A DNA stretch of 64,000 bases from contig CAKTFJ010000001.1 of NCBI GenBank assembly GCA_934555825.1, positions 310,001 through 374,000 on the forward strand, read 5' to 3'. Of the stretch, positions 24,518 through 33,781 are shown one piece after another. Below the pieces are notes generated by a model. That model had not been told where the DNA came from. It saw only the letters and a program-made list of their open reading frames with translations, and searched no databases. This stretch comes from an uncultured Hyphomicrobium sp. Its GTDB lineage: Bacteria; Pseudomonadota; Alphaproteobacteria; Rhizobiales; Hyphomicrobiaceae. Numbering within the stretch: the first letter of the stretch is position 1; each line of letters opens with the position of its first letter. Made by a program: the position numbers and the translations under genes.

Positions 24518-25864
24518 TCAGCTCGTCGGAGCGTCGAGCTTGCGTGTGAGGTTTTCGAATTCGCGACGCAGCGCTTCGTTCTTGAAGATCTGCTCGAAGG
24601 TTGGCGCTTCGAGCTTCTGAATGGCCTCGAACGATGTGCGGCTGTCGCGCATCAGATTATGCAGCTCAAGGCTCGCTTCAACGGTTTCGAAGGTATTGTC
24701 GGCGATCCGGAGATCATGAACGGCACGCGTGCGTGCGCCTGCGATCTGCTCACGCTGCTGAGCGAGATAGCGACGATAGCCCTTGGCCGCTTCTTCCGCG
24801 AGGGCTTGGCTTTCGCGATTGGCTTCGAGTGCGCGCTGCTGGTCGGGGCGGTTGTCGGCCTGCATCAATTCGCGCGTCTTGGCCTTGGCCTTGTCGAGGT
24901 CCTTCAGGATGGCATCCAGGCGCGGCAGATACTGCGTGTCGATCTTTTCTATGGCCGCGTCCTGCGCGTGCACCAGAACCGCAAACAGGGCTGCGTGCAT
25001 GGCGAAGTATTTTCGGGCCGCGCCGGGGTTGTCGGACGTCGCCTCCATCAGCCGAGAGAGTTGGCTGTCGATCAACTTCGCAGCGTGGAACGTGGCCGCG
25101 AGCCGCACGAGATCGCCCGAGAGCACGCCGTCGAGGAGCAGGTCGAGCTGGTTGTCTTCGAGCGTGACACCGGTCTCGATCAGCGCCTTTCCGACCTCGC
25201 TCTTGGCAGCTGCGATAGCGGCTTCGTTATCGACGATACGCTTCTCGCGGTCGCGGATGTTTCCGCCCAGGCTGTCGACGGTATCGGTCAGTACGCCCGG
25301 AAGCATGCCCTCCGCGGGCGCCTTGAGTTGTTTTTCCTTCAACGTCACGATCTCGGTTTCGAGATCGCGGATGTTGCGGCGGTGAGTTTCAATGCGCTTC
25401 TGCACGTCGACCACAGGCACGTTGGTTACGATGCCGAGCGCGCTGTCGAGAAGCCTGCGGATGCGCACCTCGCGGTCTTCGCGCGTCTCGGTCCACAGCG
25501 GGGTGACGATGAACTCGCTCTTGGCGGGCAGTTTGCGGGCTTCGGCGCGCTGCTCTGCGACGTCCGCGAGCAGTTTGTCGATGGCGTTCATCAACGCCCG
25601 CGCCTGCTGATAGGCGGGGTCGTCCGCGCGTGGATCGCGGGGCGCTTCCGCTTCCTGCGCTGGGCCTTCCGCGAGCCGCACAGGTGCCTCGGCCCGCAAC
25701 AGATCGCCGATGGCATCGGCTGTGGGTGATGTGTCGGCAGTGGCCGCATTTGCGAAAAGCGGCGAGGTGAGGAGCACACACACCGTGGCACACGTCCGCA
25801 CCGCACTCGTCGCGCTGACGTGGCGGCGGTGAAGAGATGCAGCAGGGTGCGTGTCCGGTTTCAA
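24518..25864 (-). CDS. Exported coiled-coil protein of unknown function
   Basis: About 448 residues. A signal-like segment with core CATVCVLLTSPLFANA is followed by long helical, Lys/Glu/Arg-rich heptad stretches (about residues 100-230 and 310-420), so an elongated coiled coil in the periplasm is likely. The best start is a TTG at 25864, because GAGGAGG lies 5 bases upstream; ATGs at 25888 and 25909 lack such a site. No domain was recognised. It is followed on the opposite side by the HAD gene, with which it shares strand but a 188-base gap. Confidence 0.6.
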   Translation of the reverse strand: MKPDTHPAASLHRRHVSATSAVRTCATVCVLLTSPLFANAATADTSPTADAIGDLLRAEAPVRLAEGPAQEAEAPRDPRADDPAYQQARALMNAIDKLLADVAEQRAEARKLPAKSEFIVTPLWTETREDREVRIRRLLDSALGIVTNVPVVDVQKRIETHRRNIRDLETEIVTLKEKQLKAPAEGMLPGVLTDTVDSLGGNIRDREKRIVDNEAAIAAAKSEVGKALIETGVTLEDNQLDLLLDGVLSGDLVRLAATFHAAKLIDSQLSRLMEATSDNPGAARKYFAMHAALFAVLVHAQDAAIEKIDTQYLPRLDAILKDLDKAKAKTRELMQADNRPDQQRALEANRESQALAEEAAKGYRRYLAQQREQIAGARTRAVHDLRIADNTFETVEASLELHNLMRDSRTSFEAIQKLEAPTFEQIFKNEALRREFENLTRKLDAPTS

Positions 25865-25965
25865 TCGATCCTCCTCAATTCGGGCCATGCAGCGCTTCGA
25901 ATGGGGCAAATCGATGATGTGGGGATGCGTTGAGCACAGGCAATAGTTCGGCCTGGGCTACCGGA

Positions 25966-26694
25966 TCAGGCGCCTTTGGCTGCCTTGCCGATGGCCTCGA
26001 TCAGCGCCGGAGTGATCTGGCGCGCGTCGGTCAGCAGCGCCATGTAGCTCATTGCGGGTGCGCCGCGCAGCGGCGGGGAGAAGCGTGCAGGTTCGAGGGC
26101 TGCGCCCGCCGGCGGATTGTGCGTGGCCAGTCCGAGACGCAACTCGCGCGGGCTAATGGCAAGGAGGGCGAATTCCCGGCCAGCGGTGTGAAATGCGACG
26201 TAGCCGTCGCGCGGTGTCGCGGTTGCGTCGGGGACCGCCTTGCGGACCTCCGCCACGACGTAGGCGGCAAGCGGTCGATAGGCCTTTGCGCGGGCGAGAA
26301 GGGCGTCGAGCGCCGCCGGATCGGCGGCGGGCGGAGGTGTTGCCGATGGTATGGGTGCGACTGGTGTCGGTGCCGGTGGAGGGATTGGCATCGGCGTTAT
26401 CTGTGGGGTGGCGGGCGTCTGGAGCAAGCGCGGTGGTGTGCGGCGTGCGACGGCCCGCGGGCGGGGCAAGCCTCCGCCCGCGTAAATCGGCCGGCCGCCG
26501 TTGTTGTGGATGCGCTCGATCCACGAGGCCTTCGAGAACATGAACCCCTGACGGCGCAGCCAGTCGATGACGTCGTTTCGATGCGCGAGCCCCTCGGCGG
26601 CGATTGCGGCCATCCATTCGTCGAGATCGCGGCCGGTGTCGGCCTTGAGCGTTGCCAGAAACTGGCGCTCCTTTTCGCCGTAGTCGATGCTCAC
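25966..26694 (-). CDS. DUF4287/DUF5655-like protein
   Basis: A 242-residue cytoplasmic protein with two parts: an N-terminal helical segment (about 1-75, LKADTGRDLDEWMAAIAAEG then DVIDWLRRQGF) resembling DUF4287, and a C-terminal region (about 125-242, AYVVAEVRKAVPDATATPRDGYVAF) resembling DUF5655. A Pro-rich linker separates them. Both domains are of unknown function and often occur together. The ATG at 26694 gives a normal family start. Confidence 0.65.
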   Translation of the reverse strand: MSIDYGEKERQFLATLKADTGRDLDEWMAAIAAEGLAHRNDVIDWLRRQGFMFSKASWIERIHNNGGRPIYAGGGLPRPRAVARRTPPRLLQTPATPQITPMPIPPPAPTPVAPIPSATPPPAADPAALDALLARAKAYRPLAAYVVAEVRKAVPDATATPRDGYVAFHTAGREFALLAISPRELRLGLATHNPPAGAALEPARFSPPLRGAPAMSYMALLTDARQITPALIEAIGKAAKGA

Positions 26695-26755
26695 GGGGCC
26701 TGCTCGCTTCGGTTCGTCTTCGGGGGTCCGGTGACCAATCGTATCGCGTTCATGC

Positions 26756-27238
26756 TTACAGCAAACGACGGGTGCGCTCTTTGTAGTCGCGATAGGCGTC
26801 GCCGAATTGTTCTTCGAGATGTCGCTCCTCCGGGCCGATGGCGAGCCACGTCACGAGTGCGGCGTAAGGGATGACGAGGATTGCAAACCAGACGTTCTTG
26901 GTGAGTTCCGCGATGCCGAGCAAGATCAGGAGGTGCGCGAGATAAATCGGGTTGCGGCGGAAGCGGAAGGGCCCGTCCGTGACGAGGGCGCTTGCCGGCC
27001 GGTCGGGGCGCACGGTGGTTTCGTGCCGGCGAAGCGTCAAAACGCTCCAGATGAACAGCGCGAGCCCTGCGAGTCCGAACGCGTAGCCGACGATGCGTGT
27101 CGGCGCGTCGTCCACGCCTGGCCATGCGAGCGGTCGCGCCTCTCCGAGCCCAATCGCGCCCGCAAAGACAGATACCAACAGAATGGGCGGCCAGGGGATG
27201 CGTGGCAGGGGTGTGGGGGTGGCGTTCGGTTGCGTCAT
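26756..27238 (-). CDS. Isoprenylcysteine carboxyl methyltransferase-family membrane protein
   Basis: A 160-residue protein with four likely membrane helices and the PEMT/ICMT signature: LVTDGPFRFRRNPIYLAHL (about 85-103) and EERHLEEQFGDAYRDYKERTRR at the C-terminus. Members use S-adenosylmethionine to methylate membrane or small-molecule substrates; the bacterial substrate is unknown. The ATG at 27238 precedes the first helix; an upstream in-frame start at 27370 is rejected. Confidence 0.85.
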   Translation of the reverse strand: MTQPNATPTPLPRIPWPPILLVSVFAGAIGLGEARPLAWPGVDDAPTRIVGYAFGLAGLALFIWSVLTLRRHETTVRPDRPASALVTDGPFRFRRNPIYLAHLLILLGIAELTKNVWFAILVIPYAALVTWLAIGPEERHLEEQFGDAYRDYKERTRRLL

Positions 27239-27476
27239 GCTCTCGACTTTCAGGGGCGACCGCGTCATTTTCCGGCGGGCCGACAGGGGATGAGACGTAG
27301 GGTTAATGCCACGAGCCGCCGCAGGCAAATGGGGCCGCGCCGTAGCCACACTTTCATCCGTAATCGGCATTACCAGCGTTGGGGTCTGGGCGACCGGTTC
27401 AATTCCCGTTCATAATGGCCCGTGTACGGGGTGTCCCAACGCACCCTGCGTTGCAAGTTTGAAGGAGGGATATCCG

Positions 27477-27773
27477 ATGAAGCTGTTTTACTCGATTGCC
27501 GCTGCCGCGCTCGGTCTGATGATTTTTACAGGCTCCGCGACGGAAGCTGAAGCGTCTCCCTATGGCTGCTTCGTGGTGACGACGGATTCCCTCAACATCC
27601 GCGCCCGTCCGCGCGCAGCTTCCGATGTTGTTGGCATGGCGAAGAAGGGCGACATCCTGGAGAAGCGCAAGCTGATTTGCACGCCGCGCGGCTTCTGGTG
27701 CGCAATCCGCAAAGGCTCGATCGAGGGCTATGCGGATAAGAACTTCATGCGCCGGGTGAAGTGCCCGGGCTAG
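27477..27773 (+). CDS. Small exported SH3-like protein
   Basis: A 98-residue protein with a signal peptide (cut near ATEAEAS) and one bacterial SH3-type domain: TTDSLNIRARPRAASDVVG, then KGDILEKR and a Trp/Cys-containing GFWCAIRKGSIEGYADKNF. Such domains bind peptidoglycan or peptides in the periplasm. AAGGAGG lies upstream of the ATG at 27477 at good spacing. Three cysteines could form a disulphide. Confidence 0.8.
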   Translation: MKLFYSIAAAALGLMIFTGSATEAEASPYGCFVVTTDSLNIRARPRAASDVVGMAKKGDILEKRKLICTPRGFWCAIRKGSIEGYADKNFMRRVKCPG

Positions 27774-27852
27774 TGTTTCTTCCCCAATCCGCTTGCGCCG
27801 CTCCTGCTTGTAGCGCGCCGTGTGACAGCGGCGCGTCCACACAGGGCTCGTA

Positions 27853-28653
27853 ATGCCGTATACGCTCGCCAAAATCCTGGGATTGCTGGCTCAGCCGTCG
27901 TCGATTGCGGTGCTCGCGCTTTTGGTCGGCATCTGGTTGTTGGCGCGTGGCCGTGCGCCACGCTTTTCGCGGCTGCTCGCGTGGGGCGGTCTCATCCTAA
28001 TTGTCGGCGGTGGCCTGTCTCCGCTCGCAAATGTCCTCATCCTTCCGCTCGAACAGCGCTTCGCGGCGGTGCCAGCACATGAAGGCGGTGACCGCGTCGA
28101 CGGGATCATTCTGCTCGGCGGCTTCGAGGACGCCCACGTTTCGGCGGGGCGTGGAGGGCTCGGCCTCAACGAAGCTGCAGAGCGCGTGACTGAAGGTTTG
28201 CGGCTCGCGCTGCGCCACCCGGACGCGAAAGTCGTCTTTACGGGTGGAGCCGGAGGGCTTTTCGCGACGGCGGAGGCTTCAGGCCCGGTGGGGGCGTTTC
28301 TCGCGGAGTCCGGTGTCGATCCGGCGCGCCTCGTGCTCGAAAGCCGGTCGCGTAATACCTACGAGAACGCCGTGCTCACAAAGGCGATGGTCAAGCCGCG
28401 GCCGGGCCAGCGCTGGTATCTCGTCACGAGTGCCTATCACATGCCGCGCGCTATGGGCCTCTTTCGCAAGGCCGGCTTCGACGTCATCGCCTATCCGGTC
28501 GATTATCGCACCCGAGGGCCTGAAGATGTGACGCGGACGTTCGCGCGCATCCCGCAAGGGCTGATGCGCCTCGATGTGGCCGTCAACGAATGGATCGGGC
28601 TTTTATCGTATCGCCTGCTCGGGCGGACCGACGAGCTTTTTCCGGCGCCCTGA
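27853..28653 (+). CDS. YdcF/ElyC family (DUF218) protein
   Basis: A 266-residue protein with two N-terminal membrane helices (about 13-65) and a periplasmic DUF218 domain: DGIILLGGFED, KVVFTGGAGG, ESRSRNTYENAV and YLVTSAYHMPRAMGLFRKAGFDV. E. coli ElyC, of the same family, affects peptidoglycan synthesis and envelope lipid carrier use. No operon partner; converges on a lipoprotein gene 11 bases away. Confidence 0.9.
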   Translation: MPYTLAKILGLLAQPSSIAVLALLVGIWLLARGRAPRFSRLLAWGGLILIVGGGLSPLANVLILPLEQRFAAVPAHEGGDRVDGIILLGGFEDAHVSAGRGGLGLNEAAERVTEGLRLALRHPDAKVVFTGGAGGLFATAEASGPVGAFLAESGVDPARLVLESRSRNTYENAVLTKAMVKPRPGQRWYLVTSAYHMPRAMGLFRKAGFDVIAYPVDYRTRGPEDVTRTFARIPQGLMRLDVAVNEWIGLLSYRLLGRTDELFPAP

Positions 28654-28664
28654 CAGGAGGCGCG

Positions 28665-29201
28665 TTACGTCCGCTTGGATGGCCGCGTGCGCGGCGGTTC
28701 CTTTGCGCCGGCACTCAGCTCGGCTTCAAGATCGAAATTCGCGCATTGCTTTTCCGCTAGAAGCCCATTGTAGGCGACGAGTTGGGCGCGCTCGCGCCGA
28801 TAGCGGCCGTCCGGATCGAGGCCGGCGCTCGCGTCGCCGAAGAAGACCGGGCCCGTGGTCGACTGAATGGCGCGGGAGACGAGTGACGCCTGACGGCGGT
28901 TCTCGTAATCGCGAAGTTGCATGATGCGTACCGCCATGCGTCCGGTGAGCGCCCGGCAGTCCATATCGCGCTCGGCCGCCGTGAGCTGGTAGGCGCCTTC
29001 GGTGGGCAGGCGCGATACGGTCTGGGCGGCAGGTGCGAGACCGGCCGAAGGTTGGTCGGCGGATTTTGCCTGGGGGGCAGGGCCTAAGCTGCTGGTTGTG
29101 AGATTGTTGCCTTGAGATGCGCATGCGCCCAGCACGACGGCCACGAGGGCGGCCGTCAGAGGTGCTCTCAATCTCCGAGGTAATCTCAATCCGAGTGACA
29201 T
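28665..29201 (-). CDS. Putative lipoprotein of unknown function
   Basis: A 178-residue protein with a lipoprotein signal: Arg-rich start, hydrophobic stretch and lipobox VLGAC, giving a lipidated Cys near residue 27. A linker of Ser/Pro/Ala is followed by a helical domain with DMDCRALTGRMAVRIMQL and a second Cys in AEKQCANFD. No family was recognised. The tail is basic. Confidence 0.72.
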   Translation of the reverse strand: MSLGLRLPRRLRAPLTAALVAVVLGACASQGNNLTTSSLGPAPQAKSADQPSAGLAPAAQTVSRLPTEGAYQLTAAERDMDCRALTGRMAVRIMQLRDYENRRQASLVSRAIQSTTGPVFFGDASAGLDPDGRYRRERAQLVAYNGLLAEKQCANFDLEAELSAGAKEPPRTRPSKRT

Positions 29202-29394
29202 AGGCGGTGACGTGGCTCAAGGGACTCGACGTGGCCGAGTGTACGACAGGAGGTGCCCTCAGGTGTGACCCCGCCACCACATGCCGCAGAAACCAGGCCG
29301 CAGTTAGGCTGCGGTTGACCCTGATCTGCCTCACGCGCTACCCCATCTCATACTGTGGTTAAGCCCGAAAGGGCATCTGGGCGAGCGAGGGTCT

Positions 29395-29874
29395 ATGGAA
29401 CGCGGATCGGGTTTTGGGTGTGGTCGAAGGGGGGCTCTCGTTCGGCGGTTCGCTGTTTTTGCCGTTGCTGCCTGCAGCGGCATGGGAGCCGTTCTTACGC
29501 CCCTCGCGGCGGAAGAAGCGCCGCGGAACCTCGTTTGTACGTTCGAAAGCGGGACCTCGTGGAGCTACGAGGACGGCGATTTCAAATCGGCGACGCCGCA
29601 GCCGCTGTCGTTCCATATCGGCGACATCGATCTCGAAGAGCAGACGGCGACGCTGCGCCTCAAGCCGGGCGCCGAGGGCGGAAAGCTCAGCGTCGTGCGC
29701 GCCATCAACGCCAACCACTTCATCGAGGCCGTGACCGAAGGCTTTTTGAACCTCACAACGGTGTACGATCTCGATCAGAAGACAGGGCAGCATCCAGCCG
29801 TTCACTCGCGTCACTTTGGCCTCATCGGCCAGCCGGTGTTCGGGCAGTACACGGGGTTCTGCCGCCCCGAGTGA
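29395..29874 (+). CDS. Exported protein of unknown function
   Basis: A 159-residue protein with an N-terminal signal-like segment (FAVFAVAACSGMGAVLTP) after a basic, Gly-rich start. The mature part from about residue 40 looks beta-rich (NLVCTFESGTSWSYEDG and AINANHFIEAVTEGFLNLTTVYD). No family recognised. A GNRA-type hairpin GCCCGAAAGGGC lies at 29363-29374, just upstream. The start is the first of several possible. Confidence 0.6.
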   Translation: MERGSGFGCGRRGALVRRFAVFAVAACSGMGAVLTPLAAEEAPRNLVCTFESGTSWSYEDGDFKSATPQPLSFHIGDIDLEEQTATLRLKPGAEGGKLSVVRAINANHFIEAVTEGFLNLTTVYDLDQKTGQHPAVHSRHFGLIGQPVFGQYTGFCRPE

Positions 29875-29953
29875 TCCGCCTGTGGACGGCTTCGATCCGG
29901 CTCGCGTTTTCAGGGTAGAAGATGGGGTCCGCGCCGGACGTTCGGAGAGAGGT

Positions 29954-30394
29954 ATGTCGCTCAACCTGGTCAAGCTCTGTGTCGGCGCCACCTCCATCGA
30001 GGATCTCGCTCTATGGCAGAAGGGGCGGCTTGCCGAGCAGAAGGCCCGCGGTGAGGCCACGCGGATCTTTCATGCGACCTTCCAAACCCCGAAGCGGCAG
30101 GCCGAACTGCTCGACGGCGGCTCGCTCTATTGGGTGATCAAGGGCGTCATCCAGGTGCGCCAGCGCCTCATCGGCTTTGAGGACGGAAAACGGGAGGACG
30201 GCTCGTCCTGTTGCCTGATCCTTCTCGACAAGGTGCTTGTGCCGGTGCGGCCGGTTCCGCGTCGGGCCTTTCAGGGTTGGCGCTATCTTGCGGCGGACGA
30301 TGCGCCGAGCGATCTCAGCCACGGGCCAGGTGGAGACCTTGCATCGTTTCCGCCCAAGCTGCGCCAGGAGCTGTTAGAGCTGTGCCTGATCTGA
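29954..30394 (+). CDS. DUF1489 family protein
   Basis: A 146-residue protein starting MSLNLVKLCVGATSIEDL, with HATFQTPKRQAELLDGGSLY, a VIQVRQRL strand and a PRRAFQGWRYL block: the DUF1489 pattern, found mainly in alphaproteobacteria. Function unknown. GAGAGG precedes the ATG at 29954. It ends 19 bases before the HisC-like gene and is probably cotranscribed with it. Confidence 0.85.
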   Translation: MSLNLVKLCVGATSIEDLALWQKGRLAEQKARGEATRIFHATFQTPKRQAELLDGGSLYWVIKGVIQVRQRLIGFEDGKREDGSSCCLILLDKVLVPVRPVPRRAFQGWRYLAADDAPSDLSHGPGGDLASFPPKLRQELLELCLI

Positions 30395-30413
30395 CCGAAA
30401 TTTTCCCGAGGCT

Positions 30414-31538
30414 ATGATGGGACGACCGACGCTGACGCGCATCGTGCGGGATTTGCCGACGCTTGTTCCGTTCGTCGGTCCCGAGGCGCAGGAACGCGCG
30501 CGGGGGCGTCCATTCGCCGTCCGGCTCGGTGCGAACGAGAACGTGTTTGGGCCAAGCCCCAAAGCGATCCAGGCGATGATCGACGCTGCGCGTGACAACT
30601 GGATGTATTCGGATCCCGAGAACCACGACCTGCGCGAGGCGATTGCCGCGCATTATCGCGTTTCGGCGGATTGCGTGGTCGTTGGAGAGGGTATCGACGG
30701 GCTGCTTGGCCTTGCCGTTAAGGTGGCGGCGGATCCCGAGACGGTTGTCGTCACTTCGGATGGGGCGTATCCGACGTTCAATTTTCACGTTGCAGCCCAG
30801 GGGGCGCGGCTCGTCAAAGTGCCTTACCGGGACGACCGGGAGGATCTCGACGCGCTGCTGGAGGCTTCCCGCCGCCACGAGGCGCGCGTGCTTTACGTTT
30901 CCAACCCCGACAATCCCATGGGCTCGTGGTGGCCGGCGGCGGATGTCGAGCGGCTGATCGCGGCATTGCCGGACGGCCTGCTTCTGCTTTTGGACGAAGC
31001 CTATTGCGACACGGCGCCGCCTGACGCGGTGCCGGCCATCGACGTTGCCAATCCGCAAGTGCTGCGGCTGCGTACCTTTTCTAAAGCCTACGGGCTTGCG
31101 GGCGCGCGCATTGGCTATGCGGTCGGCGCGCCGGATCTCATTTCCCAGTTCGAAAAGGTGCGGAACCATTACGGCATCAACCGCGTCGGACAGATCGGTG
31201 CTCTGGCGGCGATGCAGGACCAACCCTATCTTGTGGAAGCCGTCCGTAACATCGTGCTTGCGCGGGAGCGGATCGCGGGCATCGCTCGGCACTGCGGACT
31301 GGTGCCGCTGTCATCGGGCGCGAACTTCGTCGCCATCGACTGCGGTGCCGAGGGCGCGTTCGCGAAAGTGGTGCTCGATGCGCTTCTCGAACGGGATGTG
31401 TTCGCGAGGAAGCCGGGTGTCGCACCGCTCGACCGCTGCATCCGGGTGTCGTGCGGGCGGGATGAGGATCTCGACGTTTTTGCCCGGATCCTGCCGGACG
31501 CGCTTGAGGCAGCCCGCAGGCGCATCATGTCCCCGTGA
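30414..31538 (+). CDS. PLP-dependent aminotransferase, HisC-like
   Basis: A 374-residue class I/II aminotransferase similar to histidinol-phosphate aminotransferases. Visible sites are RLGANENVFGPSP (substrate and fold start), SNPDNPMGSW (PLP Asn), LLDEAYCD (Asp on the pyridine N) and TFSKAYGLAGARIGY (Lys for the Schiff base). No his genes are nearby, so the substrate could be another amino acid; many alphaproteobacteria carry several such paralogues. ATG 30414 or 30417. Confidence 0.88.
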   Translation: MMGRPTLTRIVRDLPTLVPFVGPEAQERARGRPFAVRLGANENVFGPSPKAIQAMIDAARDNWMYSDPENHDLREAIAAHYRVSADCVVVGEGIDGLLGLAVKVAADPETVVVTSDGAYPTFNFHVAAQGARLVKVPYRDDREDLDALLEASRRHEARVLYVSNPDNPMGSWWPAADVERLIAALPDGLLLLLDEAYCDTAPPDAVPAIDVANPQVLRLRTFSKAYGLAGARIGYAVGAPDLISQFEKVRNHYGINRVGQIGALAAMQDQPYLVEAVRNIVLARERIAGIARHCGLVPLSSGANFVAIDCGAEGAFAKVVLDALLERDVFARKPGVAPLDRCIRVSCGRDEDLDVFARILPDALEAARRRIMSP

Positions 31539-31681
31539 GGGGTGCAAGGTCGTACGTATACGTCATCGAATTGCGCTAAGGTGGCAGCGACGCCTGATTC
31601 ACGAAATCGATCATCACGAGATCTAAGCTGGCCGAGCGCGCGTAACTGTGCGGAGGCCGATAAAACTGGAAAGGGAGTCCG

Positions 31682-32074
31682 ATGAAAAGTGCCCTCTGGG
31701 GGACGATCCTCTCTTCGCTATGGCTCGCAACGTTTGCGATCCCTGCATCCGCCGACTCGCTCCGTGGGGCATGGCGCGGAAGCGGCACGGTGACGTTTTC
31801 CAACGGTTCCCAGGAGCGCGCGACCTGCCGCGCAAATTTCAAGCCGAGCGGGCAGGGCGCCTATGACGCCACAGCGTCGTGCTCGTCTCAGACGGGCACC
31901 GTCACTCAGGAAGCGTTCGTGCGCGGTCGCGGCAACCGTTATCGCGGCACGTTCTACAATCCCGAGTTCGACACCACGGGCAACATCCAGCTTAACCTCT
32001 CCGGTGGCAGCATGGTCGCGCGGCTGACGAGCAACCACGGAACGGCGGTGATCCGGCTCTCTCGCGCGCGGTAA
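31682..32074 (+). CDS. Small exported protein of unknown function
   Basis: A 130-residue protein with a clear signal peptide (cut near IPASADS) and a beta-rich mature part: SLRGAWRGSGTVTFSNGSQ, then CRANFKPSG with a second Cys in ASCSSQTG, probably disulphide-linked. It recalls calycin-like or lipocalin-like small envelope proteins, but no family can be named. AAGGGAG upstream supports the start. Confidence 0.72.
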   Translation: MKSALWGTILSSLWLATFAIPASADSLRGAWRGSGTVTFSNGSQERATCRANFKPSGQGAYDATASCSSQTGTVTQEAFVRGRGNRYRGTFYNPEFDTTGNIQLNLSGGSMVARLTSNHGTAVIRLSRAR

Positions 32075-32111
32075 GCGGCACAGTCCGCAGCAATCGCGCG
32101 GAGAGTAGTGC

Positions 32112-32924
32112 TTACGGCCAGCGGCGAAGCTGGCCGCGCGGAAACGTCCATTCCGGCGTCACCAAAGTTTCGCCGATAGTGGCGGAATACCAGGGCGAGC
32201 CGTCCTCGGCGGCCGGGTTCTTGAGCACGTGGATATCCTGCGCGGGCATATAGCTCTGCAGCAGGAGGAACCGCTTTTCGCCGGTGTCGCGGTTCTCGGC
32301 CATATCCGCCACCAGCACCGCGTGCCCTGGGAAGCCGCCGCGGATGAAAACGTCGCCGATCTCCATGTCTTCGATGGGCACGGGCTTCAGTTCGCGTTCG
32401 AGCGAGTAGGTGCCCGCATAAGCGAAGACGTAGTTCAGGTAGCGGCGCAGGCCTGGGTAATCCGTTTTCTTGGCGCGGTTGACGAAGATGAGCCGTTTGC
32501 CCTTGGTGTCGTTGAACGCGATCTCCTTATCGCGCCGTGCGCTGTAGAGCCATTCGGCGCGCAGGCGCATGATGGCGTCGGCGCATTGCTGCAGATCGCG
32601 CTCTCCCACGTCGATGTCGATGACGTCGCTATGAACGTCCTGCCGCCATTTCGGCTTGCCGGTGTGGGTGAGGACGGGCGCGCCTTCCGCTTTCATCGGC
32701 AGTCCGCGCAGCCATTGGGCGAAGCTGCCCTTGTCGGCAAGTGTGCGGGTGAATCCGGCAGGCGGGGCGATGCGCGTCGAAAGCGGCGTTGAGGCGCGCT
32801 TTTCCGAGGACCAGCCGTAGGTGGGGCGGGCTTCGGCGGCGGGAGCGTAGAGGGCTGCGAGCGACAGGGCGAGAGAAGCGGCCGCCTGCATCGCGCGGGT
32901 GCGGAAGGTTTGCATCATACGCAT
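32112..32924 (-). CDS. DUF4846 domain exported protein
   Basis: About 270 residues with an N-terminal signal (ASLALSLAALYAPAAEA). The DUF4846 pattern follows: GSFAQWLRGLPMKAEG, DIDVGERDLQQCADAIMRLRAEWL, FIRGGFPGHAVLVADMAEN. The last block has a His and Asp like papain-type or NlpC-type relatives, but a nucleophile was not identified. Start at ATG 32924 or 32921; an upstream in-frame ATG at 32948 is less likely. Confidence 0.8.
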   Translation of the reverse strand: MRMMQTFRTRAMQAAASLALSLAALYAPAAEARPTYGWSSEKRASTPLSTRIAPPAGFTRTLADKGSFAQWLRGLPMKAEGAPVLTHTGKPKWRQDVHSDVIDIDVGERDLQQCADAIMRLRAEWLYSARRDKEIAFNDTKGKRLIFVNRAKKTDYPGLRRYLNYVFAYAGTYSLERELKPVPIEDMEIGDVFIRGGFPGHAVLVADMAENRDTGEKRFLLLQSYMPAQDIHVLKNPAAEDGSPWYSATIGETLVTPEWTFPRGQLRRWP

Positions 32925-33781
32925 TTCGCTCGCACGCAATCGTGGCATTGCCGCGACGGTGCGTTGTGCTCCGTCAGGCGAGCATCAGCATTGGGCTCTG
33001 CAGGTCACGGGTGACCAAGGTATGTATTTGTTGGTCAGCTCAAAAGATGCGAGCCCGCCGGCGGAGGTATCCGGGACGGGCTCGCGAGATCACGATCATG
33101 GACCGATGAGATTTGCTGGCCGGTGGCGCTGTCGTCCCGCCGCTCAATCCGAAGGTGTCCCGATGTCGGGATGCGGTTTCGGCGTTCGGATCGGGTATGC
33201 GCACCGCCTTTTCTGTCCAAGTCGTCGGATCTTAGATTTCGCGGGTTCTTGAAAGAGCTGCGGTGTTCCGATGGCCCAGTGAGTTGCCCGGGTTCGCTTG
33301 GGTTGGCTCGGATCGGGCTCCGTGAGACGATCCAGCTTCGATACCCGTGGGCTGATTTGACGGCCCTGGTGCACGGCTCCGGCGACCGATCCCCGGTCTC
33401 GCCTGGACGTTTGCACGCGAACACACAACTAACGAGCGCGATTCAGATCAATCGCAGTCTCCCTCAAGTCTCCACGCATAAAATCAAATTGTTTTGTTTC
33501 GCTCCGCTCGCCGAAGGCCGGCGTTGTCGAGCAACCCGAGTCTCGATCGAGCGGCTAATACTGATCCGGTGGCCACATTTTCTTAGACCTCCTTCCAGTG
33601 AAGTTCATGAAGTGTGCGCCCAATCCGCCGACCTGTCAATTCACGAAGTATGTGCAAGTTTGAACGTGTGCGCATAGTTAACCGAGCGTTGACGGGCGCG
33701 GGCATATGCTCATTCCAGGCGTGCGGGATCGATCATGATCGTGGCGTCCTCCATGCTCTCTTCCGGCCGGCGGGGCTCGTC
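32925..33781. other. Long gap without a recognised gene
   Basis: About 850 bases. The left part (to about 33430) is GC-rich with strong inverted repeats (33049-33085 and TCCCGATGTCGGGA at 33158-33171). The right part (33430-33700) is distinctly AT-richer. A plus-strand reading frame at 33123-33677 is open but has no coding character or ribosome site. No known RNA was recognised. Confidence 0.5.
33040..33085 (-). terminator. Terminator-like hairpin, minus strand, no gene upstream
   Basis: GCGAGCCCG (33049-33057) pairs with CGGGCTCGC (33077-33085); inner CCGG/CCGG extends the stem. On the minus strand it is followed by ATCTTTTG. The nearest minus-strand gene start is on its other side, so whatever it terminates would begin inside the gap to the right. 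Confidence 0.4.

Noticed and set aside
27380..27425. GGTTCAATTCCC resembling a tRNA T-loop
   Set aside because: The T stem has a mismatch, and no matching acceptor or anticodon arm exists upstream.
33123..33677. Open frame of 184 codons in the 33-kb gap
   Set aside because: Composition is not protein-like, there is no ribosome site, and it runs across a change in base composition and palindromes.
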